NCBI GenBank assembly: GCA_030248295.1
Contig: JASANH010000900.1
Location: forward strand, 186,001-250,000
DNA: 64,000 nucleotides
Origin: Mesodorylaimus sp. YZB2_4
Taxonomy: Eukaryota; Nematoda; Enoplea; Dorylaimida; Dorylaimidae
Direction of reading: 5' to 3'
The notes under the pieces were generated by a model. That model saw only the letters and a list, made by a program, of their open reading frames with translations, searched no databases and was not told the origin of the DNA. Below, piece by piece: positions 53,035 through 64,000 of the stretch (the first letter of the stretch is position 1; every line of letters begins with the position of its first letter). Made by a program: the position numbers and the translations under genes.

Positions 53035-56000
53035 TCAGACAATAGTTGCCGTCTTTGACTTACACACTTCTTGTTCTTCATTCCACACCAGTCCTTCCCT
53101 CTGTTCCCTAATCTTTGCCATTCGAGTGTCGTACATTGGCGATGTGGACGACTGCGACAGACTCCGTTGGACCCCGTACTTGGACTGGTCCCTCGTCTCC
53201 ACTCTTCCATACCCCACATCCGATGTCTTCGATTGCAATAACTTATGCACTAATCGAGGCGAGATGGCGGCCGCACCCGCGTCCCTTCTCACTCCCAATC
53301 GTCCAGGGTACGATGGCGGCGGTCCGTACCGTGTGGGCGACCGATCCAACGGCTCGATGACTGGAGGCGAATTCGGTGGTATGACCACGAATGGGGGTCG
53401 CTTCGATCGATCGTCCACTGGTCTCCGTTGTCGTTGCCTGAGTAGCCTCCTGTCCAAACTGCCCGTGTAACACGTCGGGGCCACATTCGAACTCGAAATC
53501 GGGACTGGTCTTCTCTTATTCGGGTCCGCATTCGGTTGCAGTCCGATATTCAATGATTCCGAACTTCCCAGAATGGCCGTGGCTGCCGTTTCGACATTCA
53601 TTTGTTTCAGACATTCGTAGTCCCAGCTGGTTCGTTGATTGGGGATATTATAGGCACCGATATCGTGTTCCATGGATCGAATGGCCCCATTGCACGATTC
53701 CTGATCGAACTGATGCCCCGACGACGTGCTTTGCAACGAATGGTTCGAATCCGTCCTTCCACTCACCCATCCGTTGCCCACTGGGTTCCTGTGATGTAAC
53801 GGTCGATAGCCACTTTGGTACGTCGAGCGAGATCGATAGCCATTGCTCATTTCTGGTCTAAAAAGAAGTCGGTTATCAACCGGAGTTAACCATTCCAAAG
53901 TGACTGCCTCCACCAGTTATCAGGCCCTGTCGAGTGTGAAAGTGACCCCCAGTCCACGGCACATCCTTCTCTGATAGTTTACCTGCACATTTGAGGACCT
54001 CTAATTAGAAGAATCAAAAATCAAAACATGGGCAAGAACTCGAGGATTGAGCGGCTATGAAATTACCGATTTAGGAGGAACCACCTTTTCTTGACAAGCC
54101 ATGCATCACATTTCATGTGTGATCACAGTACGTATGCCAAAACCAGATCACATTCGACGTGAAGGCTCTACTAGATTTTTCTAAAACTTTCCCCTTATTC
54201 CTGGAAACGTGAAAATTAGCAGGACCAGCCAACCAGCAAGCTGTGCAATACGTACTGTATGTGCACATACAGAAGAATACAAGACAAGTTCACTTCCCTC
54301 CCTGCACTACATACAACGTGCACCTCATAATCTGGATGGGCACACCTAAACTGCACTGTACAACCAGGAGACATCAAGGCCCCTTCCCCCACTTTCAACC
54401 ATCCACTGTCCACTGTCCTGTTTTATCACATATCACTCGTGACCATCTATCCTCAGCAGGGCACATCCGCAGTCTCATGCCAGACCCTCGCCCTCCAGTC
54501 ATCTCCACTCAATTTGCCCGATCAAGTACGGACGAGGTCCATACATGACCTCAGACTCCCCAAATCTATTGGCTTACACAGAGAACCACCCTGCATTCTT
54601 GAGCCTTCATCCTACTGCACTATACATTCCTGGACCCGATTATCACCTGTCTCTAAATCAATCCCATCCACCCGCCTAGCCTAAGCGTCCACATGGTCTC
54701 ACCGACCACACTAACTTTTGACGTGCCCACCTGAAATACAAGACTTAAAGCCAGATTGCTCTGAGCCGACTAAAGCACTACGTGAAAATGATCACCTCTT
54801 GGTCTATTTAGTGTTCGACCGGGTCCTTGACCCCGATCCCCGTCCCCGCGGGGATGGCCATCCCCGTCCCCGCCCCCGAAAATAATGTATCGGGGATTCA
54901 CCCCCGAAAATTTTCTGATGATTCTGACGTGCAAGATGAGAGCACAATCGATGAAGTTGTGATCGATGATGAAGACATGCAGTAGCTTAGCAAGGCTTCT
55001 CACTGATGATATTTTCCTCTCTGCTAATCTGCTACAGTAAGTATACGTGAAGGCCTCTGGTAAAAAATTCAGGTAAACTTCATGGAGTTTTCAGAACATG
55101 CCAAGAAATGAACAGATAGGCGGATTTTGACACTTAGAAAGCTTTTTCTCATCCCCATCCCCGTCGGGGTTATCTTCAGCCCCGAAAAACCCCGAGGGCC
55201 ATCCCCGCCCCCGACCCCGAACGGGGAAAGACTAACCCCGTACCCGCCCCCGAAAAAATCACCCCCGGTCGAACGCTAGGTCTATTATGCTAACTAAAAA
55301 GTCGTCTATTGTGCATTTTCACCCCTACCCCTGACATTTAAAAAAACCCTCAACCCCTTTCCCCTCGATAGCTAGCAGTGCCCCCATCGCATTTTCGCGA
55401 AAGAAAGCCCAATTGAGATCAAGTTTTTGTCAAAAACCTATGAATTAACCTGAAATCGATCAATAAATACGCAATCTCAATACAAGTCTACTGTAAGCAT
55501 GGACCCTTCCCTGCCTCAACCTTTGACAAACAGACAGAACCTCCCAGCGGGAAATACCCAGTTGCGCCGCTTACGAGTTGCGCCGTTCGGATTGCGCCGG
55601 TTTACTTGCGCCGTTTCCTGATTGCGCCGTTTTGTGTTGCGCCAATTCATAATTGCACCGCTTTGAGTTGCGCTTGTCACTAATTGCGCTGATTTCTCAG
55701 GTTGGATTGAAACCTCTCTGGGCCCGGCATCGACCGATCCAACCCTAGGTCTGGATGCCGATCCGATTCGGCCAATCCGCTCCAAAAGAATTTAGATTGA
55801 TGGATATGACGTACAGTACTTGGCACTGCGTCCTCACCAACCTGCTCTGTTTTCCCGCTGTCACTCTGTCAGTCCACTCTAAAGGAAGCAGCAGAGCCTA
55901 AAGTGGGACTGAGTGCTATTTTGAGAGAAAAAACGGGATTTTCTCATCATAGTATGCCACACCTTATCATTCTTCGGCAGATACAGAGCGTAAAATTTCA

Positions 56001-59000
56001 GTTGCCGATCCAGCGGTCGGATCGGATCGCTCCGGCCGGATCGGTCAATGCTGGCTCTGGGCCGCAAAGATTCGTGATCAGTGCTCATACCGTATGAGCA
56101 CTGATCACGAATTATGAGCTCAAATTTTGATGGCTTGCTCAAGAACCTATCAAAAATTTCATTGCAGAAACGCAGCTTTTTTAGCATCGCGTCTAGTAGA
56201 GACCTGATCATAAACGGCCGAAAGCTTCGCTTTCATTAGGATTATTAGAAGGTTAGATGATGTGCGAGTAAACACAGGCAACTACCACAAACTGCTATAC
56301 CACTCTATGACCCGGCTCAATCAAAGAGCGGCGCAACAGAAAGAAGCGCAATTCGGGGTCGGCGAAATTAGGACATGGCGCTCGCTGGAAATCACGTTTT
56401 TTCTGCCAGAACCACCTCCCAATCCCTGAGCTCCATCTTATTCCCCCTAACACTCACCTCACGCACTCTCCATTCTTCACAGACGTCCCATTCGCCTGAT
56501 TATGCTTGACCGATCCCAGCACCACATTCGGCCGTCCAATCGCATGGGTGGGGAAACTAGTCGAATGCTGCAGTCCTCGATTCACCATCGGCCTGTCCAA
56601 TTGTCGGGGCATATTCGACGTCTGCGATCGTTCCACGCCATGACTCGGTCCAGGCGACATGCTCATATCGATCATACAGTCCATCAAATCAGGCATCGAT
56701 CCACGAGGCGTATTAGGCAAGGATTTGCAAGTCCGGAAATTCCCTGGTTCGTTTATTGTACACATCGATGACATACCTGAAAAAGAACCACAAAGTTCAT
56801 AGCGATCAGCATTAAAGCATTTTCCCGCCATTTTGTAAATTTAAAATTTTTATGAAAAGTAATACTTCTGGTGTAAAGAGAGCACTTCAGATCATCGATA
56901 GACCCAGCGAAGCAGTCAAACAAGCACCTCTCCTTACCATCCATATGAGCACTTGGCAAATCCGGTTTACTCGAGCTTAATCGCAACTGATGCAGTCGTT
57001 GCTCCAATTCCCTCAATCGTTGCCTGGCCGAATCATAATCGCGCCTTCGTTTTCTTCTAACTGATTTATTCGTCGACAAATCGCTGGCCAGTTTCAAAGC
57101 CGCCGATACAATTTTCTTGTGTATTTCAACATCGGCTTCTAATTTTGCTATATGATCAGCCTGTAAAATTCCTGAAGTCCACCTCGGCCCTCAATAGCCC
57201 CTTCCCCTCCCTCACTTTGGTGTGTTTACTCATCGTCTCAGTTGTAATCGCGAACGCTGTTCCAACCCGCCGTTTGATTTTCGGCTCCGCTTCGCCCGGA
57301 ATCAAGGCCCTTCGTATCTCGGCTGGTAAAATGCCAGTGATTTCCTGCAAAAACAATGCCCCCTCCTAGCGAGACAGTTCACTCTAGACCATCCACTCCA
57401 AATTTACCCCCTCGCGTATGCAAACATCCTTGAGCTCCTTGATCTTCTGCAACAACATCTCGTCGAGTTCTCGTTTTCGATGTTGTAATCGCTTGTACAA
57501 CTCCACCTCTTTCTGTTTGTCATCTTCAGATCGTTCTAGAAAAACATGCCAGTCACAATCTCATTAGATATCCCCTTCTACAGAATCAAACCTTCCCCTT
57601 TGACACACCGAGTATTGACTTCTAAGTTAACGTAAGAAAACCGTTGCTCTGTGGGGTCTTCCATTATACGAGCCTACCCTGTTGGGTCCACTGTCAGCCC
57701 CGAGGCTTGTCTACGACAGGGATGAAAACCAGCATCGACCGACCAGGGTGTGAGGCCACTGGACCGACCCAACACTGCGTTGCGCCTGCTCATTTTGCGG
57801 GCATGATGTACCTTGTTTCGTTGATGAAGGGCCGTCCATAAACGACACACGCAGTCAGGAGGGGAGGGGAGGTGCCAGCGTGCAAGAGCAGTGATTTTCT
57901 GAAAAAGCTTTTCGGGAACGCATAAACGAAACTGCCCCTGAATTTGCCTCGAACTGTTGCTGATTTGATAGCGCAGAGTTTCGTGAATTTTTAAGTCGAA
58001 AATGCACCTGCGATATCGCTCGTCCCTTGAGCACATCACTTTGTGGAGTGCAAGGGTTGCCAGTCCAGGTTCGACCAAACCGGCTATTGTAGACGAACAA
58101 GGATCTGAACTGGACCAGGACTGCAATAAAGCACAGTTTTCTTGCTGCTTGTCAGGCTAGACCAGGCAAGCCGAACAGCTGTTTGATTGCAGTGAAGATC
58201 AAGAGACATCCCCGATAAGTCCTAGTTTACGCATGGCCCTTTAGCAGGAGCTATTTCAACTAATAACTTTTCTATTTTTACTCTGCCAGTCAGTGTGAAA
58301 TGTTTGGTTCGCTCGAAACTGGTTGCCATACGACAGGGTGTCAAACTGTTTAAAGGCTGCCCCCACCCCCATGAGACCTGCTGCCCGTTTTACCGCTGCC
58401 ATTTAGCAGTCATATGACTGGGGCGACCAATGTTCACGGCAGGCTAGGCCCCACTAGGGAGCCTCCGCCAACAAATATGCTGTGCCAGCGTGTCCCAGGA
58501 CGGTAGGGGCCCCTAAAGGGAGGATCTTTCCCAACTGGTGCGAGAGGACCAGTTTCTTCACTCTCCACTCGCTTCGGCGTCCTCTGGTGAGTTCTGCAGA
58601 GCCAGGTGTGCTGGGCCCGTTCCCTCTCTGAGAATGCGTTTCCCACACTGCTCTCCTCAGCCGGAATAAAACTGTAGCTTCCTAGTCAGGGTTGCTGGCC
58701 CAAGCTATGCGGGATCGACGACTGACAACCAGCTGACATCTTGCGGCTCCTTCCTTGCTGACGGATAACAAGGATGACCCAGAAACTAAGAAAGTAGTGT
58801 AATGTCACTTATGGGTTAAACTATGCATTCCAGCTGCCTGCAGGAAGACATCTTACTCGAACGCGAGAGAACTATATTTTGGCGGGAATTCAAAATTCAT
58901 ATCTGGCCGGGGCACAGTTAGTCCTACCGCCTTGGGGCCCCCAGCTGGAGCGGCGGGCCGGTCGATGCTGAGAATAAAATACGGAATTATTTCCAATCCA

Positions 59001-62000
59001 ATTTGAACTTCCCGCCAGAACTACTTTAGCTCCTATACCTATCCTTTACTTGACCAAACTACCCTCCCTCCATTCCACTTACCTGCACTGCACGTGCTCG
59101 GAATCGAATGCACACTATGCGATGACACCGATGATCCCAAATCAGACGAGGCCGTGCCATTCTCGACTCCTGCTCGCATCAGATTACTCGACGACACAAT
59201 TGATGTTCCCAATAAACAAAATCCCTGATCCAATTTCTCCGCTAGTTCCCGAGGCGTATGAAAAACGAACTGAGTTCCTTTCTGCTAAAAATACTTAATT
59301 TCATTGAAAAAACCATAAAATTTAAAAAATTTTCTCACTTTAGCCGCAGCTCTTTTATCCAAATAAAATTGATGTTGAGCAATGGCCAACGACCAGATTG
59401 TTTTGCATAATTGAGCCGATTCGCACCAAAACACATGCACGTAGACATTGCTCGGAATGAAGGCTCGTCGACTTACTGACACACTGAAAATGAAAATTAT
59501 CAATTACTAATTAATTAAATCCTTGAAATCACAAGAAAATTATTAAAGCCTTCTGCCGCAATTTTATTTGAAAAATGCTTAAAAAAATGCAACTGCACTG
59601 CAGCTGTCAAGCATTACAGAGCGCTCAGCCAAAAAAACTAAAGCCCTACTGTGTGGATGGATCGCAAACGGCTTCGACCAAATCGTCGTACTGTTCGGAC
59701 GATTCTTGTATTATTTCTTCGAATACATTGAACGAACTCAAAGTATTCACCACACTGCAAACACAAAACACATTCATTCCAACTAAGCAAGCACGTGCAA
59801 GCATGCCGCCACGCCCACCCATCCATCCATTAATTACATACCGTTTAGGATCGTGAACTTCGATCGAAAACTTCCGCTCGCGATAATACAAATTCTCCAA
59901 TTGCTTCCAATGAAAACCCTGAAAATCAAAAACTATCGACCTAAGTGGGACTCGAACCCGCGTAGGTAGGAAAGCACCTACGACTGCACAAGTTCAAGAT
60001 ACACTATGATCTCAAAAGATCATTTATCAGTGTAGCATGTGCTTGGACTGCAGTGTGCCCATCTACTGGCGCAAGTGGCACGTCAACCAGTTCAGTTGAT
60101 GTTTACTACTAGAGGTCGGAGACTGCCGCTCTCATTGTCAGTTTTAGGCAGAGTGCATAAGCTCCTCGCGGCACTACCAACGCGCCCCAAGGATTCGTCC
60201 GACTGGAGTCAGGTGCCTACCACCTACAACCGGCAGGACGTAGGTGGAAGGCGCATGTTACACTAGCAATTATAACATATTAGCTTGCAACACGCATCAT
60301 ATCAGCTGCCATCATAATTTCCTCTTGCACATCATCTCATGGAAATTCTCGCACGCTTCAGTCTCCTGCCAAGTTACGCAGCACAGCACGCTATTGGTCC
60401 TACAAATCACTTGGACCCAGGATGCTTCGTTAGCAGAATCTGGCCATCCCACAATGATCCTCATGAATTTCAGGGCCGTTGATATCCATGCATGTGTATC
60501 ATTTACATAAAATTACTTCATTAGACCTCGCTAAAAAAAGGTTTCGAGGCGATCTTGACCGCCTCGAACTTATTCCCAGTCATCCCTATTATCTCAACGA
60601 AGTTTTCCAATGAACATCTTTGAGAATACGATTTCGAACCAACTTTTGCTCAGTGACTGTAAAACTAGACTCGGTCAGGAATACATTCGAAAATGGCTAA
60701 TAAGTCACCTCAACGGAAAATCTCGTCGCAAAACGCTTCGAGAATACGGCCTCCGACAGCACATTGCCTCTGAATTACCCACACATAAGGCACACCCACC
60801 GAGGACTAATGAACACACCGCATTGAAGTATACCCATCTGCCTGGTAGCCCACATACGCTCCTTCTCTCCATCAATGCGACATTACCACATGCCACAGTC
60901 CCAACGCACTGGTTCGAATCCCACTCCGGGTAAAGTTTTTGCTTATAATTTTACATCAAAATACAAACATCCTGTTTCTTTCAAATTCATCCAATCATCA
61001 AAATTCTAATTCTACCCAAGTGCCCACCCCTATATGCGCCCGCCAGATGGCCCATCCCATTTCTTATACAGTACATCCCTCGCGGATGACAGAGCCTGCC
61101 CTCACCCCACATTACCCACCTTCTTCGGCTTATCCAAATCGTCCAATTCGTATTGATAAATCCCGCGACTCGATATTCCCAGCAAAAAAGGCGCTCCAGC
61201 TTTATCCTGCAAATCCAACACAGATAATCCCTAATCAACTGGATGAGATTTCCATTCCTGGCATACCTTCACTTCGTACGTATGCACACCGTATGTATGC
61301 AACCGTTCCACGCACGACATATAACTGAAAAAGACACATTTTACAAGTTTAAATTTTGTGGGTAAACCCGCAGAACTTACTTGACAAGAGCTGTTCCTTT
61401 CGACATTCCGCCAAGGGACTCATATTGATCGATCACACGATCCTCACTGAAATCAAGCCCATCTCCTTTTTCTATCTCAACCAGAATCCACAATTCCTCA
61501 ATTTCTCACCAAATCACCCACTACAACTTGAAATTTCCCGCCATTTTTAAATTTAAATCTTCCATCAAAATTTTTTCTTTTTTGATCTTAGACGTAGAAC
61601 ATCTGTAAAAACTATGCATCGCATAGCCTCACCTCTCAGTCGATTTCAAATTCTGGACCGATGGTAATAATCCCAATCGTTTCAAATGCATTCTAGCCAT
61701 ATTTCTACTAAAAAATCAATCATTTAAAAAACCACATTCATTTTTTACAGAAAACCTCAAGCTTACTTTGTAAAATCCCCAAAATATGTTTGCATAGCGT
61801 ATGCAGCCAGTTGGAGCACGATATTTTGGTCAGCTTGCAGAATACTCTAAAACCCAACAAAAAATCCACCATTAATTATCCGATTCCTCCGCCCTCTTCA
61901 AACTAAGATTGCAATCGATCACTCACTTTCTGCACTTGCATCCTCGTTTGCAAAAACATCAGTTCGACTGAGGCTGAATGGGCCAACTGAGATATCGATT

Positions 62001-62172
62001 CCACATAGAACCTGAAAAACAAGTCGAATCTTCCCCCTCCACACAAAAAACAGTCCATTTATCCTACTTGACTTGATGTCGTAAGACCAATGTGGCACCG
62101 GAGAAAAGAAATTTTCGAGGAAATTCGTGATCCAAAACTCGTCGATCATTTTGTAACCAATGGCATTGATTC
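53035..62172 (-). CDS. FRMD4: FRMD4-type FERM/CUPID scaffold protein, 5' end missing
   Basis: FRMD4 proteins are cytoplasmic scaffolds that link polarity proteins and cytohesins at junctions. Sixteen exons in gene order: 62172-62068, 62011-61927, 61846-61767, 61707-61633, 61446-61381, 61324-61267, 61206-61120, 59918-59842, 59754-59650, 59483-59339, 59284-59083, 57535-57408, 57344-57216, 57160-56938, 56776-56458 and 53857-53035. All phases match, giving about 901 residues. The FERM domain has NDRRVLDHEFPRKF, FYVESISQL, YMSCVERLHTYGVHTYEVK, GAPFLLGISSRGIYQYE, FHWKQLENLYYRERKFSIEV and CESAQLCKTIWSLAIAQHQF. CUPID (about 362-520) has a coiled-coil start, LPAEIRRALIPGEAEPKIKR and a basic helix KSVRRKRRRD. 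The tail is disordered and rich in Ser/Pro/Arg. The missing start is the F1 subdomain; no convincing first exon was found between 62.2 and 64.0 kb. CCDC120/INAVA share CUPID but lack FERM. Confidence 0.93.
54809..55278. mobile_element. hAT-type MITE D
   Basis: Terminal repeats TAG[T/C]GTTCGACCGGG and an 8-bp target duplication GGTCTATT (54801-54808 and 55279-55286). Dense CCCCG/CGGGG subterminal repeats. It shares the TAGYGTTCG tip with MITEs B and C but has a different body. Confidence 0.95.
55558..55690. repeat. TTGCGCC minisatellite array
   Basis: About eight imperfect copies of a 15-17-base unit built on [A/G]TTGCGCCG. Inverted GGCGCAA and GCGCAATT words lie at 56333-56356, so this may be one subterminal region of a larger element spanning about 55.55-56.39 kb into which MITE E2 was inserted. 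Confidence 0.7.
55724..56054. mobile_element. hAT-like MITE E2
   Basis: Terminal repeats CCGGCATCGACCGATCC / GGATCGGTCAATGCTGG and an 8-bp target duplication CTCTGGGC (55716-55723 and 56055-56062). Internal homology to E1 at 50765-51136. Confidence 0.95.
56070..56112. repeat. perfect 21-bp-arm hairpin
   Basis: Arms at 56070-56090 and 56092-56112 are exact reverse complements separated by a single base. It starts eight bases after the target duplication of MITE E2. Confidence 0.9.
57729..58971. mobile_element. inverted-repeat element G, E-like termini
   Basis: The left end CCAGCATCGACCGACC and right end GGCCGGTCGATGCTGA pair over about 13 bases. The flanks (GATGAAAA and GAATAAAA) are only a weak match, so the insertion is old or the ends misjudged. 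It carries GGGCCGTCCATAAACGACAC, shared with element F. Confidence 0.6.
58440..58745 (-). mobile_element. SINE family 2, diverged copy
   Basis: The minus-strand sequence begins GGAGCCGCAAGATGTC and continues with GATCCCGCATAG, CTGACTAGGAAGC and CAGTTTTATTCCGGCTGAGGA, parallel to the 50.6-51.5 kb copy. Confidence 0.6.
59942..60005 (-). tRNA. partial tRNA-like sequence
   Basis: The minus strand has GGGTTCGAGTCCCAC (B box and T-arm) with a 3' arm TTAGGTC, preceded by a short GTAGG/CTAC-type hairpin. No A box or matching 5' acceptor arm was found. It is probably a tRNA fragment or SINE end in an FRMD4 intron. Confidence 0.3.
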
Positions 62173-64000
62173 CTGAAAAACAAACAGCGCTTTGTTCAAC
62201 AAACACAAATTCAGTCCACACCCCACCCCGCTGTCTATGGGCATCAGTGCCAGGGTCAGAATCCACGTTTTGGCTAATGGCAGCTGACGCGTTGGCGGGG
62301 AAGAAGAAGGGGATTATGTCATGTGGGCACGACGCACAATATCAGATGTTCAAATGCGTAAGCTCAACAAGCTACCTGTGACCGAGTTAGGCGTCTGCCA
62401 CTAACGCTAGGTGCGCATTGCAGTTACTGGCGACCATGTAAACCATGTCATGCGCTCCCCTAGAGTGCGCAAACCTGTGCTCACACGGCATCATCGACAG
62501 TAGTGTAAAGTCGAAACTGCCAGGATCAGAAACTGCGGGGGGGCCAGAAGTCGAGCGTCCAATAGTTTCGGATGGCTGCTGCTGACCATCACACAAGAGA
62601 AATTCAAGCAAGCAAGCAGCACATCGCTCGCTTCATTCTGTCTATTTTCTGCGTTCTTTTTTCGAGCAACACTCTGGATATGTCCTTCGACATCAATCCA
62701 CCATCGCTACCAGACGGTACGGCAGAGGAACAAAAAAGCACCCATGCGGATTTTGACGCTGAGGAGAAAATGAGAAAGTGAAGATGGGGACGAATTTGAA
62801 GTCGACAAGGATTGATAGATACCTCGAGTGCCCTCAAGTCCAGCATCGGCCGACCAGTGTGTGCGGCCACTGACGAGGGAGCTGCGCCGACTGTCTCGCA
62901 AGGGAAAACCCAGCGCCGCACGAGGCGCCGCGACGCCTTCCCGCCCGCCCCCCCCCCCCCCCCAAAATTCGCAAATCGTAACGAAACTTTGCATAAAAGC
63001 AGGTCGCGGGCAGGAATTAACCCGAGAGGATTTCGTGAGCTGACCCAAGGTCTGGATCGGTCCCAGCAGATCCAGAAGCGACCTAATCCGGCCCAAAATT
63101 GCATTGCCCCTGCTCATTTTTTTCTGCATTGGTGCACTTTCCTTCGTTGATCAAGGGCCATCCATAAACGACACCCGCAGTTAGGGGAGGGGTTTGAAAA
63201 TATTTTAGCCCACAGACAAGCATTTTGGCGACAAACAAAATTCTGATCTGACTTCCCTCAAACCAATCCAGTCCGGATCGGCCGATGCTGGACCTTGCTT
63301 GCCAGTAAATTCGTTCTCATGCCGCTGGTCCAATTACTGGGTTCATACAGGAGGCGGCAAATGATTTCCACAGATTTTTCTGGTTTTTCAGACAAAACTT
63401 CGACTTTTCTCCTGATCATCTTCACTTTCGCAGCATTTCCAAACTAATTTCAATTGATTTACTTCAAAATTATCCTCCTTTGGTCAACGAATTTGCGAAA
63501 TCTGATACATCTGATTAAAATTAGACTTACTCTTGAATGGCTAGTGATTCAAAATTAGAAACCACTAAAATACAACCTTTCAGTTTTCCCCATTTTGGCT
63601 CCGAAATTCCTATCTTCCAAAGATTTCCAGCCCCGTAAGAACCATATCAACAGCACTAGTCCCAGTCCCAACCAGAACTGACTGAATCCCAGTTCCGGTT
63701 CAAGTTCAGATCCTGATCCAGCGCCGCACCCTGTTTTCGAAGTCGGACAAGACAGCCGACTATCATCGCAAAGTCCTTACCGCCTGCCTCTTGCTCGACC
63801 TTCGTCAAGTATGGGCAGGAAAAGCCCCCCTGTTGCGACGGCCAGGACATCGAACCCTTCCTCTCGAAAACCCACTCCACCCGCCTCAAATCCAGCAGGA
63901 CAAACGAAAAAGAAGCAAGCAAAAGCGATCAAATTGTATCTGGGCAGGACCAAGACCTGGCCTGCAAGCACAAGCCAATTGTCCAGCCAGCCTGCAGTAC
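62173..64000. other. upstream of visible FRMD4 exons, no exon recognised
   Basis: I searched this stretch for the F1 (ubiquitin-like) start of the FERM domain and found none. It contains element F and is otherwise featureless to me. Confidence 0.4.
62840..63291. mobile_element. inverted-repeat element F, E-like termini
   Basis: Terminal repeats CCAGCATCGGCCGA / TCGGCCGATGCTGG are perfect, extending to 16 bp with GT/AC. No clear target duplication. It shares TGTGNGGCCACTG near the left end and GGGCCATCCATAAACGACACCCGCAG internally with element G, and contains a C16 run (62948-62963). Confidence 0.75.

Larger units (their letters stand above)
53858..56457 (-). other. longest FRMD4 intron, transposon-loaded
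   Basis: This 2.6-kb intron contains MITE D, the TTGCGCC array, MITE E2 and a 21-bp-arm hairpin. Most other introns of the gene are 54-190 bases. Confidence 0.9.
57536..59082 (-). other. long FRMD4 intron containing a 1.24-kb inverted-repeat element
   Basis: Most of the intron is occupied by the element at 57729-58971, which itself carries a SINE-like segment. Confidence 0.7.

Noticed and set aside
53126-53861. Plus-strand open frames over the FRMD4 last exon
   Set aside because: Antisense shadows of the long minus-strand terminal exon.
60895-60935. tRNA gene ending in GGTTCGAATCCC
   Set aside because: Only the B box fits; the T stem pairs at two of five positions and no A box lies at the right distance.
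62604-63129. Minus-strand open frames proposed as FRMD4 N-terminus
   Set aside because: They lie mostly within element F and its C16 tract and show no FERM F1 motif.

Overview
This is nuclear DNA from an animal. It has spliced genes with GT-AG introns, class A neuropeptide receptors, a two-finger GATA factor, a FERM/CUPID scaffold protein, an OCEL-domain protein, a Ty3/Gypsy retrotransposon, tRNA-derived SINEs and many short inverted-repeat transposons. The gene set fits a bilaterian invertebrate. A pyrokinin/neuromedin-U-type receptor suggests a protostome but does not prove it, and I cannot name the species. There is nothing prokaryotic here.

Layout: 1.2-3.7 kb (+) is a two-exon neuropeptide GPCR. 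6.6-6.8 kb (+) is a possible orphan first exon. 10.2-17.0 kb (-) is a GATA4/5/6-type transcription factor with five coding exons. 22.2-25.6 kb (-) is a 12-exon single-pass receptor with a divergent tyrosine-phosphatase domain. 26.5-30.7 kb (-) is a decayed Ty3/Gypsy element whose integrase carries a C-terminal PWWP domain. 33.9-37.4 kb (-) is a second neuropeptide-type GPCR with four exons. 37.4-47.4 kb is repeat-rich intergenic DNA. 47.5-52.5 kb (+) is a three-exon OCEL-domain gene whose introns are full of transposons. 53.0-62.2 kb (-) holds the last 16 exons of an FRMD4-type gene, whose 5' end I could not find and which probably lies beyond the window. The OCEL and FRMD4 genes converge, with about 0.5 kb between them.

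Exon boundaries were set by splice signals and checked by reading phase. The GATA, FRMD4, both GPCR and OCEL models close in frame; the OCEL model needs a GC-AG donor for its first intron. The receptor-phosphatase model closes except for one exon that has an in-frame stop and is one base out of phase.

The most notable signals are: (1) the HDGF/LEDGF-type PWWP domain fused to a Gypsy integrase, which suggests built-in chromatin targeting; (2) six short inverted-repeat elements with perfect 8-bp target duplications (hAT-like), one of which duplicated a 5' splice site and one of which sits inside a SINE whose uninterrupted relative is also in the window; (3) a receptor-type phosphatase with an altered P-loop and a WKD in place of WPD; (4) introns that are either about 50-80 bases or long, where most of the long ones in the OCEL and FRMD4 genes contain recognisable transposons.
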